Shown here one piece after another: positions 27,109 to 39,546 of a DNA stretch of 64,000 bases. The position numbers and the translations under genes are program-made. The stretch spans positions 186,001-250,000 of the forward strand of contig JAPYMA010001481.1 of NCBI GenBank assembly GCA_035041965.1, in the 5' to 3' direction. Below the pieces are notes generated by a model that worked only from the letters and a program-made list of their open reading frames with translations, had not been told where the DNA came from and ran no database searches. Each line of letters begins with the position of its first letter. Within the stretch, counting starts at the first letter, position 1. The DNA is from Anisakis pegreffii (taxonomy: Eukaryota > Nematoda > Chromadorea > Rhabditida > Anisakidae).

Positions 27109-30100
27109 TTATTTGTTATTACCATTAATATTGTTGCTGATAGAAGGTTTTTGAATAGTGCTGTTCGGAGATGTTTTTCGTTGAATGTCGTCGTTTACGT
27201 TACGAGATGATGTCTGATGAGTTTGACCATTCGTAGCATCTAACGATAGTGAGTGTTGTGGAAGGGTATACGTATGTTCAAAATCCCTGGCCGAATCGCC
27301 CGTATCACCAACCGACAAATAACCGCTTGCGAAGCCATCGCGCATTTCAGCTAACTTTTTATCAACCTTTAATTTCTCAATATTATTCTTATTATTATTA
27401 TGATCAGTACTGTTATTAATATTATTATGAGTTGTGTTAATGTTTTTATCAAGCTGACTATTATTATTTATTGCTGCTTCATAAGATCTTACAAAGCAAT
27501 GTACAAATGATGTAACATAACTATCATCATCATCATCATAATTTGCATAGTCAAATCAATATGAACGTCAAAGCCCAACAAAACTCTGTTTCATTGCAAC
27601 TATTCACGACAGTTCTCCGATAGAAAATATTTCAGTGCAATTGACCATGGGTCATCAATCAACGCATTTCAAATAACTCTTCGACTGTATTTTATTTACA
27701 ATGCAGTAAAATCAATGTTGCTAGCGATACGAAGTTTATTGTGGTGATCGGTTGCCTAATTGTAAACTTTCGAAGACAAACCAAGAGTGCACTGATCTTT
27801 AGTGATTTGTAATTGAGAAGCATTGATTTACATAACGAATATTATGTAATAAAATATTGTTTAATATTATTTAATTTACATAATATAATAATATTGCAAT
27901 CGGTGATTGCTCGAATGAATGAATGCAACAAACCATCGATAACATTTCCTCGAACTGTTCAGGCGTTGTTTCATGCTGTTTCGCAGCACCACTCACATTC
28001 TTACTAGCGCCATCTTCTGATTTCTTATCGTTTGGCTGTGACGACTGAGTATTATCATCCTTAACGCAATGCACACATTATACACATATCTCATAAAGGG
28101 TTTTGAACATGCAAAATTTTGAACATTTTTCAATTGCGCAGTTTTAAAATGGTCATAAACGAAAGGCGACGATGATGACGGAAGTGAAAGCGGAAGCGAA
28201 CACAAATTACGAAATTTGTTGCAATTCCTAAAAAAAGAAATTTCAGATGATGCTAATATTACGTAATAATTTATCCATTTTCATACCTCCTTGGACAGTA
28301 AACAATAAATATCACTGAATATGAATGAATGAATGGAGAACGACTGATGTGGAATTCAAGTCGAGCGTAATACTAAAACTACATAAAATACCATCTCTTA
28401 TGAAATTCTGGAATGCACCCGTCTTTCATATCGTAAATGTCGAGATCGACATTCAAGAGTTGGGATCCCGCCATCTCATGCAAACACCAATCAAATATCA
28501 TGCCCAATCATCATTCAAAATATTATTCTGCTAATCAACCCACATATGATTGACCATTTCTTTTACAGTCTCATGAATCAATGACGAACAACATTCGCAC
28601 ATCTATTATTTCATTAAACATAAACATCCATTACGAGCTCATTCCCTAAATTTCTGAATATTTTCACGAAACCAAGCTACTCTCCACAGATCTAGGTCAC
28701 AACTAGTCTTTGAGCTAAGCAAACTGAATTTTCCTGATCCGTGAAGTATGGTAATTTGATCATAACGGAAGATAGAACAATTGCTAAAAGAAACAACAAA
28801 ATGTAAAAACGGAATGAAAAACTGACCGCGTGATTATCTTTTTGTGTAACAATTTCTCCGAAAGGATCCAAACCAAATTCATCTTTCACCTTTTTTTCGT
28901 TTGCACGCGGATCGAACTCATCATCGAATAAATCCTCCACTTGATCCATTTGATGATTTTCCACTTTTTTGCCTACCTTCAAGCCAAAGCAAAAAAAAAT
29001 TGTTTCACTCCTTCCATTTTTTGCTTATTTCGATTTTTTGCTTAACCATTAAATCAACTGGTATTTCTATGTTCAAGTATACATCAATTTAATTATATCT
29101 TCTCAGGAAAATTGATCGTTGCAAACGTTAATTCTTGTGAAACTGAGATCATTGAATAAAATATTCTTTGAAAAACTCTCGAATTTCTGCCCCATTTCAT
29201 ATTCAGAGACGCTATCACAGTTACAAAATGAAGGCTGCAGCACAAGAATAATGAAGAATAAAGTAACGAATCACATTTGGTGCATTATCGTTGATCTGTT
29301 TCATGAGCGAAGGTGAATGACTGCTCATTTGGTTATGACGTCTTGATGAGGGCTTTACGGGAGGTGGTTCTAATATTGGTAGTTTTTGAGTGTTTGTTTG
29401 AAAGTTGACTGGTGGTGTTAGAGGGATTGGACTTGTCGGTGGCAAAGGCGCTTGTGGAATGGCCGGAGGTGATGAGCAACTTTTATCCTGAATCAACACT
29501 CCGCTTCAATTTCGAAATAAATTTCTGATAGTTTCTAGTGGACAGCTTAATATAAGTTCAACATGAGCGATCAGATGAAAAGGTAAAATATAAACTTGAA
29601 TGAATATATCAATACGAACATTTAACGAAATTTTTTTCAAATACAAAACTTCATCCATTCCATTTATCATTCAAGTTCGATAAGTTCCGAACATATCGTC
29701 AAATATTCAAATGGAGTGCTTGAAAAGAAATCTATTCCCCGTCCTCTCCAAAATAATAAAAACGTATTCATATTAAACGATCAAATGGGACCTGTTAAAT
29801 CGAAAGTTCCTCCTTGTGGCATACTAAATGGGCACAGGAAAGTATGGAACAAAAACAAAATAATAACGCGAACTGTTACCGTTGAATTATTTGAATTATT
29901 CCTCAACGCAATCACCAACTTCTCGCGAAGTTCATTATTTTCGGTTTCAAGCTCAGCGATGCGTTTACGAAGGACAATCAATTGCTTCTGATTCTCCAGA
30001 TCGCGGCCATTTTTCTCCAAAAATTTCTGAAAATGCAACAAATTTTTCAATCATCTCGATCACTTGAACCAGTCAGTTCAATTCTAAGAGATATTATTTG

Positions 30101-32320
30101 CAGTTGATATCACAGTTGCTTAATTACTTAAGCCGGAAAGGAACACGGAAGTAATAGAAAATTATTGACTGCAATCACAGTTCCTAAAAATCTACCGCTG
30201 ATCGTGAGTTTCCTTATGAACAGTTGAGACTATGGCAAAACTATGATTCCGGCCGGGATCGAACCGGCGACCTCCTGCGTGTGAAGCAGGCGTGATAACC
30301 GCTACACCACGGAACCCACACTTCAGTGTTCACAAAGGCTAGTTCTTCCCAATAATCGTTAGTACTTTATTAGTATTATAAAACGAAAATAAATCCAGAA
30401 TAAACTCCTAACGGTATTTTCAGTAATCACTGCAATCGAAACGTTAAAAATCAAAACAATATGAAATGAAACATTATATGGATAAAACATGATAACCTTA
30501 ACAATAGGGATAATGAATTAATAGCAGAGATCATAACACTAATATTTAAGAAACATAAATAAAAAGAGAACGACAAAAACAAACACCGAACAAAATACAA
30601 AATTAACCTGATAAGCAAGATCGAATGCCTCACCGATGGTCAATGTAATTTGTTCAGCTAATTTTTCGGATAAAAATACAAAGCAATCATGACGTTGACT
30701 TCCTTCGGTTTTTGCAATAAATGAAAACACTCGTTTATCCTGAAATGTTTATTCAATAAACACATCATTCGATATATTAAATGACGAAACATAACTCGAA
30801 CACAAACAAATAAATACTCTAATATTTCATCACTATTTAGAAATTAAAAAAGGAGAACAAGTATGGTGAAGCCAATTTTAAATTCGTGAATCTTCAATTC
30901 TGACCGAAATCTCGACTCTTTTGAAACGAAAACCACAATCACATTTTGCGATCGAAGGATGCAATAGAAGAAAAGTACATGGAAAATTTAAATGTCAACA
31001 GGTGAGACTGTAACGAAGATTGTGTGGCTGATTGAGAATTTTAACCGGTGGATAGATAGATGGATGGATATTGAAAAATTGACGAAGCCAAAACAAAACA
31101 AAACGTTTGATCACCTGTTTATCATCAGCACAAAATGAGATTCGATGTAGCGGATACTTATGCAGAACCATTTTTGTTTTATTGTCGACAATCGTCAAAC
31201 CGTCCACATTTATTTGTAAATCAACTTTTTTCAGTTTTGAACCCGAATGACCCGTCACGCTTCGACTCACCTAAACATCTCGAATGCTTTACAAAATTTA
31301 TTTCTTCATCGCAACATCAACCATATTAATATTTCCGTAATTTTTAATAAATAACTCATACACAGATGGTTGCAGTCACATCGAGAGTTGACGAAGTTCA
31401 TCGAAAAAAAAATCCATCGGTTCTTATCTCTAATCGTATCATCAACGGCAACAAAATTGACAACAGATAATTTCAGGATCGAGCAATTCGTTGACAACAA
31501 CAAGACAAAGCAAGTTGTATCAACAACACGTCTTACTCATTTCTGAGACGTTCCCAATTTTTTGATATTCAATACTTTGCTCCAATTTTTCTAGAAAGTC
31601 TAGTTCTAAAGTTCGGAAGAAGCCAATCATACGTGTCAGCTCGAAATTTACAAAAACCTGACAGTGCACTCAGGCATAACGTTGAAAGTAAACTTATTTT
31701 GGGATCGCAATGTATTGAAATGATAGGAAACTGAAAAAATTATGAAAATAAATGAAAACTTCGAAAACAAATCCGACAAATTTCAACCTGTAACTGAAAT
31801 CGAATTGCGTGAATAGCATCGCGTATTACATGCGTTCCTTTTGGTTCACTCACCTCCGTGGTACCAAGCATTTTCACTGAATATTCCACACGGCCATTCA
31901 ACAAAATATCTGAAACCACTCACCAACAATAACAATAATAATAGCTATTCATTCATTCACACTGAAAACATCTTAATTCGGGGACGAGAGAAAATTTTAC
32001 TTACGGTTGAAACAAAATTTGAGAGTTTAATTAATACTAAAAGAATTTCTTCAATCCATCTGATAATATTTCTTGAATAATTACGCTCAATCGGATGAAA
32101 AATCAACTTCCAATCTCATAAGACAAACAAATGACACCAAAAAGATAAATCATGAAAATAGCAACCCCTTACCTGGTGGATGTATCCACTGTTTACTGCT
32201 ACTTGAGCCACCCAAATATTTCACTCCGTTCACTCCACCCGATGAAGTGGCTGCGTTGAATGACGATGAGCCCAGCGATCGCCTGATTGTATTGTACAAC
32301 TCTTTACCTTTCGAAGTCAT
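27109..32320 (-). CDS. ced-6: CED-6/GULP1 engulfment adaptor (complete, nine exons)
   Basis: A cytoplasmic PTB-domain adaptor that couples engulfment receptors (CED-1/MEGF10, LRP1) to corpse uptake and endocytic traffic. Exons, minus strand: 32320-32173, 31909-31788, 31270-31115, 30739-30608, 30026-29880, 29487-29275, 28976-28827, 28059-27934 and 27366-27109. All are GT/AG with closing phases and give 483 aa, close to the worm protein. The PTB domain spans about residues 44-186 ([50 protein letters not shown]). A coiled coil follows at about 190-230, then a proline-rich stretch at about 240-285. Acidic DLFDDEFDP and LDPFGE (a DPF clathrin-adaptor motif) come next, and the family [10 protein letters not shown] motif lies near the C-terminus. 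Intron 4 hosts a tRNA gene on the same strand. The least certain border is the end of exon 5. Confidence 0.96.
30244..30316 (-). tRNA. tRNA-Val (anticodon CAC)
   Basis: A 73-nt cloverleaf on the minus strand, without an intron. The acceptor stem GGTTCCG pairs with CGGAATC (one G-U), followed by discriminator A. The anticodon arm is CCTGC-TTCACAC-GCAGG, so the anticodon is CAC and decodes GUG. The T arm is GCCGG-TTCGATC-CCGGC and contains a good B box. Four T residues (30240-30237) shortly downstream provide a Pol III terminator. It lies inside intron 4 of ced-6 on the same strand. Confidence 0.97.
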
Positions 32321-32335
32321 CTCTCTTCTGAATTT
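32321..32335 (-). promoter_or_regulatory. Splice or trans-splice acceptor before the ced-6 ATG
   Basis: AATAAATTCAG ends at 32328, leaving only seven bases (AAGAGAG) before the ATG. This spacing is typical of spliced-leader addition in nematodes. A cis-spliced upstream non-coding exon would look the same from genomic sequence. Confidence 0.5.
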
Positions 32336-33599
32336 ATTACTGACTTTAAAATTTTAAAAAATTAAAATAAATTTTCATCGATAATTCAACGACAAATACT
32401 TGCATGTAACGAACGGCACAGGAGGATCGGAAGAAATTCGTTTGCGAATTGAACTTTTTCTCTACAAGAATCACACCATCCCAACAATAGCTTTGTCTAT
32501 CTTAATGTCAAAGTACAAGCATAAATCTTATAAACTTCATCAACAGCAATCAAAACAACACATCGCTAAAAAACAATTCAACAACACCAAAAATCACTCT
32601 TAGCAAATGATACAAATATGTAATATAAATTGAAAGCATGAAGACAAAATGACTGGAAAAAGTAGGTGTTCGGAGAATAATTTGATATAATATGCCAATA
32701 AAATGACGTGAGAATAAGAGAGTGAATCAGAGAATTTCAATATTATTTTGAATTTCCCAATTTCAACTTCCATACTTCAACTGAAGAGAATCTAAATATG
32801 TTCATCAATACTGACCAAACAGAAATGCTTGATAAAAGAGAATAATCTGAATTCATATATTTACAAAAGGATTCATGATCCATCCATCCATCATCGTGCT
32901 GTAACATTCACTATCGTACAACAATGAATAATTTCTCGAATCATCGAGCTGTTGTAACATATCAATCAATGGTCAACAAGTTGTTGTAACACCGAACGCA
33001 TGTTCTCTTGATGAATCGCACCATTTTTTTGGCTTATTTCGGGCCCCTTCCCATAAAACTCATTGCAGGATATGGGAGAATCGTCAAATCAACCTTTACC
33101 ATCGTCAAGTCAATAATCCAAATTAAAGCTTTAGACAGGTGATTCCCTGCGCTGATATCGTCAGCTATGCGGAAAGAAGGGTGTCAGTGATGTAAGAATG
33201 TGGTATTGCTAATATCAGAGAGGCATAAACTTGCATCTAGATGACTGCTGAAATACTTTCGTAAAACCTTAAGCAGATCGAAGTGATCCAACTGATGCAG
33301 TAACCAAAAACTTTTCAACTTCGAACATGATTAACTGAAATATAACTATTGCAAAAGTGATATTTTCAGTCTGTTTAATATAAACTTAATGGAATATAAA
33401 TTTGAAGATGATATATCACCGAATGATATATTACATGATACATGATATATTACCAATTATTACTTGGACATCGAGTGGTTGTTTCGTCGATCGCAGTGAG
33501 CGATCGGCGGAATATTTATTTTATTAGAGTAATGATTATTTATTGGATTGGTATTTGACTGCGTTTAATTATGCAAAGTATTCACGGCGATTAATTATT

Positions 33600-33770
33600 T
33601 ACTCGGTTTTGTTCGGTTGGCCTGCTCGCCTAGCCAGCGGGGTGACGTAAATTGAGGCTGAAACAATGCGCACGGAAACATTGCGAGCATTGTGGCCAGC
33701 AACGTTATAAACGTTTGATAGCCTGGCCGATCCAGGTAATCCAGGTAGTATCACCGAATGATTAAATAAA
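33600..33770 (-). repeat. Dispersed repeat family P, copy 2
   Basis: Second and longer copy of the repeat at 19955-20030. The minus strand reads LPGLPGSARLSNVYNV and stays open further into a basic C-terminal stretch. Conservation of the reading frame between copies hints at a piece of a former element ORF, but I recognise no transposase or retroelement domain. Confidence 0.55.
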
Positions 33771-36649
33771 TAAAAAGGTTGAACTATAGTAGGAATGTAA
33801 TCAAAAGTACTGGTGATGTTAAATAGCACTGACATTTGATAACGACACTTAGTCACCTTGCCAATACATCAACCTTCTTCAATCATATGAACGCAATCGA
33901 TCAATCGACAGTCAACCGTTTCTAATACAATACAGTCATTCAACCGTACTGTAATATTTTTACATTCTCAACTCATTGCTCTTCACTATACAGCAAACGT
34001 CATCTGATATTCATTATGAATCATTGCTTCTATCACTTACGGTACCCCGTTTTGGCCGTATAACAGACCGTCGTACTGCCCCTCCCACCTCCCGTCCAAC
34101 AATCTCAACATTACCCCTCTTACCTCGTACATCTTAGCGATGGATCAGAAGGAAATCAATTGTAAGGTAACAATTCGTCGGTTACATCAGAGGAAGCACT
34201 TTCTTAAAAACTGCCATTTTGGAATCATCATTGGACAACTGTCAAAGACTTATTGGAAAGAATCAATTGAAAGCGATTTGCCAATTCCGCTCCTTACATT
34301 TTCAAATTTCAAACTCCCCTATGAGAAATACTGTCATAAATTTATAATTTACATACTCCGCAAATTTATATATCGAACTTGCAGTGAATGACAGATTTAT
34401 CAATTGTTCGGTGATACATCTAAATGTGACAAATATATAACTATATCAAACTTCATTCGTATAATGACTGCATACGAGAAAAATCAGCAGACACGTTATC
34501 AGCATGGCACATATCACCTCAACAATAAACATAAGTCATAAGCGCTGAAACAAACGTGAAATCGTAATCTCTTACATGTGGAAATTGAAGTTTACCAATA
34601 AGCTATTTTACAAAAGCAGAAATGAATGTCTGAAATGCTGCTAATCATTCAGTCGAAAGATTCGCAATCATTTGTATCTGAAGGTTTTCTTTTTTGTTGG
34701 AAGAAAGTGACGGATTGATAGAGACGAAGTGTGATCATTTAATTGAAATAAATGATAGATGTCAGCGTGAAAAAGTATCTTCTGAAATTTATTACTTCCA
34801 TCATGGAAATAAATGTGAAAGAATGGCCTTCATCGACCAATGAATCGATTTTTGCGAGCAATGAGCTTCGATTTAGAAAAAACAAATTCACACTGCTGAT
34901 TATCCGCCGATACAATATGTCAAACGATGAATTATCTCAACTGGAAACTTAATGTTTTCAAAAGAGACATTCATCGAGATGGATTTATAAACACTGAAAC
35001 AGTAATTTTCGTGATCTTATTGTAACGATTCGCCAAAAAGTAAAAGTATTAAAAAAAGTTATTAAAAACTTTCAAAATGTTTCTAACAATTAAAACAGGA
35101 CAATTATAAGAGGATATCTAATAAATATAACGATCGACTACTGCTTAAAAAGAGATTCGGATTGAATCATACCAGGAGAATATGTACTAAAATAATGCTG
35201 TGCGTGTGTGCATGTGATGATAATGCTGTTGACGATGAAGGTCACATGATTGTGATACGTCATAATCAATCGAATCATTCTTCTATCAAATCAGTTCATT
35301 CATTTTCAAACGTCAATTACCCTTCCAATCCTTCTCCATATCGCACCTACATCCAACTATAATTCATTTCTCGTAACGGACTTCAAAATTTGTTTCTAAA
35401 ACAATTATTATTCCGTTAGTTCATTCACTCAACAACGACCCATTCGTAATATTTTTGCGGACTTAATTAAATCTAAATCGATTGTTCGCTCACTAACGAG
35501 ACTGGTTTATGCGATGAGCACCGAAATCAGTGAAGGTGACATCAAAAAACATCAAATGAACGCTCCATACCAGCAAAATAAATGGAATGATGATAAACGA
35601 ATAAAAGGCTGGTACGCTCAGAAACGGACGGAATCCATTTCTGATATCCTGAAATTCATTTATACCGAACAATCTCTAAATTCCTCGTTCGGATGCCAAC
35701 GGCATTCATTATCGCAATTCTGAATTTCGGTAATTATCAAAAGCCAAAGAATATCAAAACCGAAATTCGGTTGCTTACCATGCCATCATTAGAGTGAATT
35801 CAGATCCTAACTGAATTCTAACTGCTTCTACAATTGACAAGTTGTTGAATAAGTGGTTGAGAAGAAATTTAAGAAAACGAATAAGCTGTAGTTAGTGATG
35901 ACCCAGATGCAATTAAATTATTCTACTCCTATTCTATTCCTGTCCTGTTATCATAGAATATTATAGAAAATCTTTAGAATTTAGGGTGTGGAAACAGAAC
36001 ACAGTAAAAGTGCGTGCTTTCGAAAACACAAGTGTAGATTAGAACAGAACAGCTGAAAAGATAGTACAGAACAGAGCAGTTCATCAAAAGTTTATCAAAA
36101 TGTATTTGTAGACAGTCGTCAGCTTTGTGGAAAAAGAGATAATTCAGAGTGAGAAGAGCGATTTACAGCGATTTAGAGAATCGTAATGAGTTGGGATTGT
36201 CATTGCTGACTTAATAGTTCTTCCAATAGCTCGATGTTTTTCTAGCTCAAGATTTGGTTTGTTCGATGGGGGTGAGATCCGCAGGTACAGTTGATTTGGA
36301 CATAATACTTCTTATATCAAGGAGATACACCGACCAGTATTGCTTTATCTATTAAAATGAGCACATTAGTTACGGATACTAGAATAGTACCCCTCTAGTT
36401 GAATAGAGTAAAACTATGATCGTTGATTAGATCTAGGCTCATATTATATTCCTAGTGGCTCGAAAATGAATTCGTTGCATTCCTGCATCATCAGTCGCAA
36501 AGCATATATGCGTATTGGTCGAAGTCACAGATATTGGCAGTGTGATGAAAGCAGTCAACCATATAATTAACCTTCAGAAATGCAGACCGATTTATCGAAT
36601 CACGCATTTTTCATCAACGACATGTATGATCTTCTGATGGTTCGGAATA

Positions 36650-36790
36650 GCGTATTGCGGGGAACGAAGAATTTCGGAGACCGCGTTCTCGACACTTTCA
36701 AGGCAATCGCCTTTCAGGGGCGAAGCCCTGGCTTTTCCGGAATTTTCGCGGATCCTCGTTCCTCGAAAATTTGGAGAATTCCTAAGATTT
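36650..36790 (+). repeat. Dispersed repeat family Q, copy 1
   Basis: Begins GTATTGCGGGGAACGAAGAA and is alignable with 39838-39985 over its first part (GTATTGCG.GGAACG.AGAATTTC). It diverges later, with GGGGCGAAGCCCTGGC. The family is GC-richer than its surroundings and occurs four times in the window. Confidence 0.6.
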
Positions 36791-37059
36791 GATAAAACCG
36801 GATCAAGGCGTCAAAAACGTGAATTTGAAAGGATTCCACCAATAACATGTTACGTATGTTCGCACGTTTTACGTTGATCGCGGATAAATGTTCCCCAGAC
36901 ATCCCTGAGCTATCTGGACAACTGCTTTCGGACAATTGCATGCAAGGAAGCTGCCCTGGATAACTGCCACCGACAAACTGCCTCAAACTGAGTTCGATCA
37001 CGAACTCCTCTCAACGCTTAGTCACAGCGATCGCAGAGGTTCAGCTGCGGCCTCGAGAT

Positions 37060-37160
37060 GAATCTCAGCCTAAGCCGACATATTAATATCAGCCTAACTC
37101 TAAGCATCAACCTCAGCCTAAGCCTCAGCATCAATCGCAGTCTCAGCCTAAAAGCCTAAC
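37060..37160 (+). repeat. Degenerate CTCAGCCTAAGC repeat, GCCTAA-rich
   Basis: A variable tandem-like array of CAGCCTAAGC-type words. The hexamer GCCTAA occurs at 37068, 37092, 37116, 37146 and 37154. GCCTAA is the complement of TTAGGC, the nematode telomere unit, but the spacing here is irregular and other words (CATCAA, CTC) intervene. Confidence 0.6.
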
Positions 37161-37849
37161 AGTAAGAATGAGTATACCAATGTTAGAATATAATATAATA
37201 ATAACGGTAGTAATAATAATTGTAATAATCATAGTAACGATCCAAAGAACTTATGAGTATTGTAAAGGCAAGTTATTGAGGGGCAGATGTCTTGAGACAG
37301 TCATCCGGGGTAGATGTGCGAACATCGTTTCATATGCCAGTGTTTGTCAGATGACAATTAGTGGTGTTACGGGAGAATGTGTACTCTGGACAAAAAAGGA
37401 GAAGGTTTGGCCGGCGGAAACATTGTATGAAAATACTTCGTTTTGGCGAAAAAAAACGGAAAACGGCGTGAATGCATTTGTCCGATATGTGGGAAAAAGT
37501 TCATTATGAAACAATTATCAACAGAGGGTCTTCTCGACCAATGATGCCCGACATGAAGAAAACTGACTTAGCTCCAGCTCCAGCTCTGGTTCCACGTTTT
37601 CGAAAGCTTCGGCTCCAGCCTGGCCTCGCATTTTGTGAAACTTCGGCTATGCATCCAGCTCCGAATTTTCCTATGCTGCGCTCCGGCTCCGAAGCAACCC
37701 GGATCGGGTAAAAAGTTATCGTACACGTGTTAGCTCCGGCTACTGAATGTTACTGTGATATTCTTTTTGATGGGGCATCGAGAAAGAAAATGAAAATAAT
37801 GCGTGACTAACTCCACTTCAAACGTTGCTTTTTCAAACAAAATCAGGGG

Positions 37850-37992
37850 GCCAGGGACGGAGAAGAGGTTGGGGTTTTCTTTCGAAGTTCTGCGTCCCTG
37901 ATTACTTTCGAAGCAAGCGCATTTTCGGGGTCACCGGCTGCAAATTTCGCCCCCGACATTCCGCGACTTTTTTCTTTCCCCGCAACACACTA
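37850..37992 (+). repeat. Dispersed repeat family Q, copy 2
   Basis: Shares with copy 3 the ordered words AGCGCATTTTCGGGGTC, GCTGCAAATTTCG, CGAC and TTTTTTCTTTCCCCGC followed by ACACAC. The element boundaries are not clear. Confidence 0.65.
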
Positions 37993-38075
37993 GTTCAGCT
38001 TAAGCTCCTTCCGACGTTGTCAAGAAATTATGGGTTGTTGAGCACAAAAATCGCTTGAAATGGTACTCTCCATAC

Positions 38076-38212
38076 CTTCACAGGATAAAATATCATCAGA
38101 GATACATTTTTTCCGGTAATAGTGAACTGTCCGTCCATGGAAGTTATACATCCTGTATCTGAAGAATTGTTCTTTCTGAGTGGCACAAAAAATTCTTCGG
38201 CCTCAAAAAGAC
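38076..38212 (-). CDS. Candidate exon, unknown
   Basis: Minus strand. A GGGACAG acceptor-like end is followed by 137 nt open to a CTGTGAAG/GTATGG donor. The translation includes FEAEEFFVPLRKNNSSD, then GCITSMDGQFTITGKNVSL. Composition looks coding, but no family is recognised. It abuts a family Q repeat, so it may also belong to a mobile element. Confidence 0.25.
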
Positions 38213-39521
38213 CTGTCCCCCTTCCCAACAGAAAAAAGATAAATTCCCAACACAAATACAGAAGTTATCAATCTTCTGGAACGGTACCATCAAAACCCAC
38301 GTCAGCCAACTAGACTCCTCTACCTTGAAAAGAGACTCCCTCAGGAACCTTAGAAACTTACATGTCCAGGATTTCTGAGCACTAAAATACGCTTTATTTA
38401 ATGCATGATAATGTCTGCTAGATAATTAGAAAACTTTTATTACCATCGTAATAGCAGCGTATTTATTTGAGAAAAACGAAATGTGCAAATGAAATGAATC
38501 TTTAAAAAAGCATTCAACTAAACTACAATTCGAAGAATGTAATACTGTAAAAACTGGTTAAAGTATAACCACTTACGAATAATAACGTTAAAATGTAACA
38601 AAAAATGTATCTGAAGGACTAAAATTCGAATGAATATAACAAACAATATAATATCATATTGTCAATGAATTATTCTATTTGTAACAACAACAAACAATCT
38701 ATTGATATAACGTTGACAGTGATTTGAACGTTGAATAAAAAATTTCAAAGTAATAAATTTGTGCTATGACCAATAATCAAACGATTATTGAATCGAATAA
38801 ATCATCTCCTAAAAAAGTTATCACATTCTTAAACATTTCATTGTTACAAATACACCGTCATATCTACGATCAATTCAGTCACAAGAATCTGTTTTCACAC
38901 ATTATCTAATTGTAAGACAAAACACATCACTGCATCACAACACATCACATACTTTGCGTGAATGAAAACTAAAAAAAATAGAAGCATATGAGTAGCAGAT
39001 AGTTTCCACTGGAACAAACGATACAAAAATTGAGCTGGATTAGTGTGCATTTCAGATTGTGCAGAAAACTTTTCTGCGCAATTCAGACTCGAATCCAACA
39101 AGAAATACAATATTGCCATAAGCAAAGTGCTTCAAAGAATGTCCTAACCTTCGACCACATACACTTCCCTCATTTCAAACCACCTACAATGAAACACAAT
39201 CAACCATCCAACCAAATCTACACATGTCACGAATATCCACCACAAAAATGAAGAACAACAACAATTTTGCGCGAACAAGTCAAACAAATAAAGCTTATTT
39301 ATCATTTATGAATCCGAATGAAACAATGAAACAAAACCATCGAATATAATGCAGTTTTACGCAAGTATATATATATAAAGATTGAATTTATAAGCATTTA
39401 TAAATAACACTAAAATATATACGAGTAACACTGATTGAATATATAAAAGATGGCGATGACGACATATGCAACAAGCATAACTGTATAGATGAACATGGTT
39501 ATGGCGAGAAGTGAATAAAAT

Positions 39522-39527
39522 TTTATT
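39522..39527 (-). terminator. AATAAA polyadenylation signal of let-767
   Basis: AATAAA on the minus strand about 20 nt after the stop codon of the dehydrogenase gene, which would give a very short 3' UTR, as is common in nematodes. Confidence 0.55.
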
Positions 39528-39546
39528 CATTTCGAGTTCAATTCGT

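Larger units (their letters stand above)
32336..39546. other. Repeat-rich interval between ced-6 and let-767
   Basis: No complete gene recognised. The interval holds copies of two dispersed repeat families, a GCCTAA-rich stretch, GCTCC-rich low-complexity sequence around 37570-37710, and one exon-like minus-strand piece near 38076-38212. Around 34127 the minus strand reads ATG-TAC-GAG/GTAAGA, a possible short upstream exon. G+C is visibly higher at 36.6-38.3 kb than in the flanks. Confidence 0.5.

Noticed and set aside
37168..37509. Plus-strand frame of 113 codons with an N-terminal hydrophobic stretch
   Set aside because: The membrane-like part is encoded by TAATAA/GTAATAAT simple sequence, and the rest lies in the repeat cluster without family similarity.
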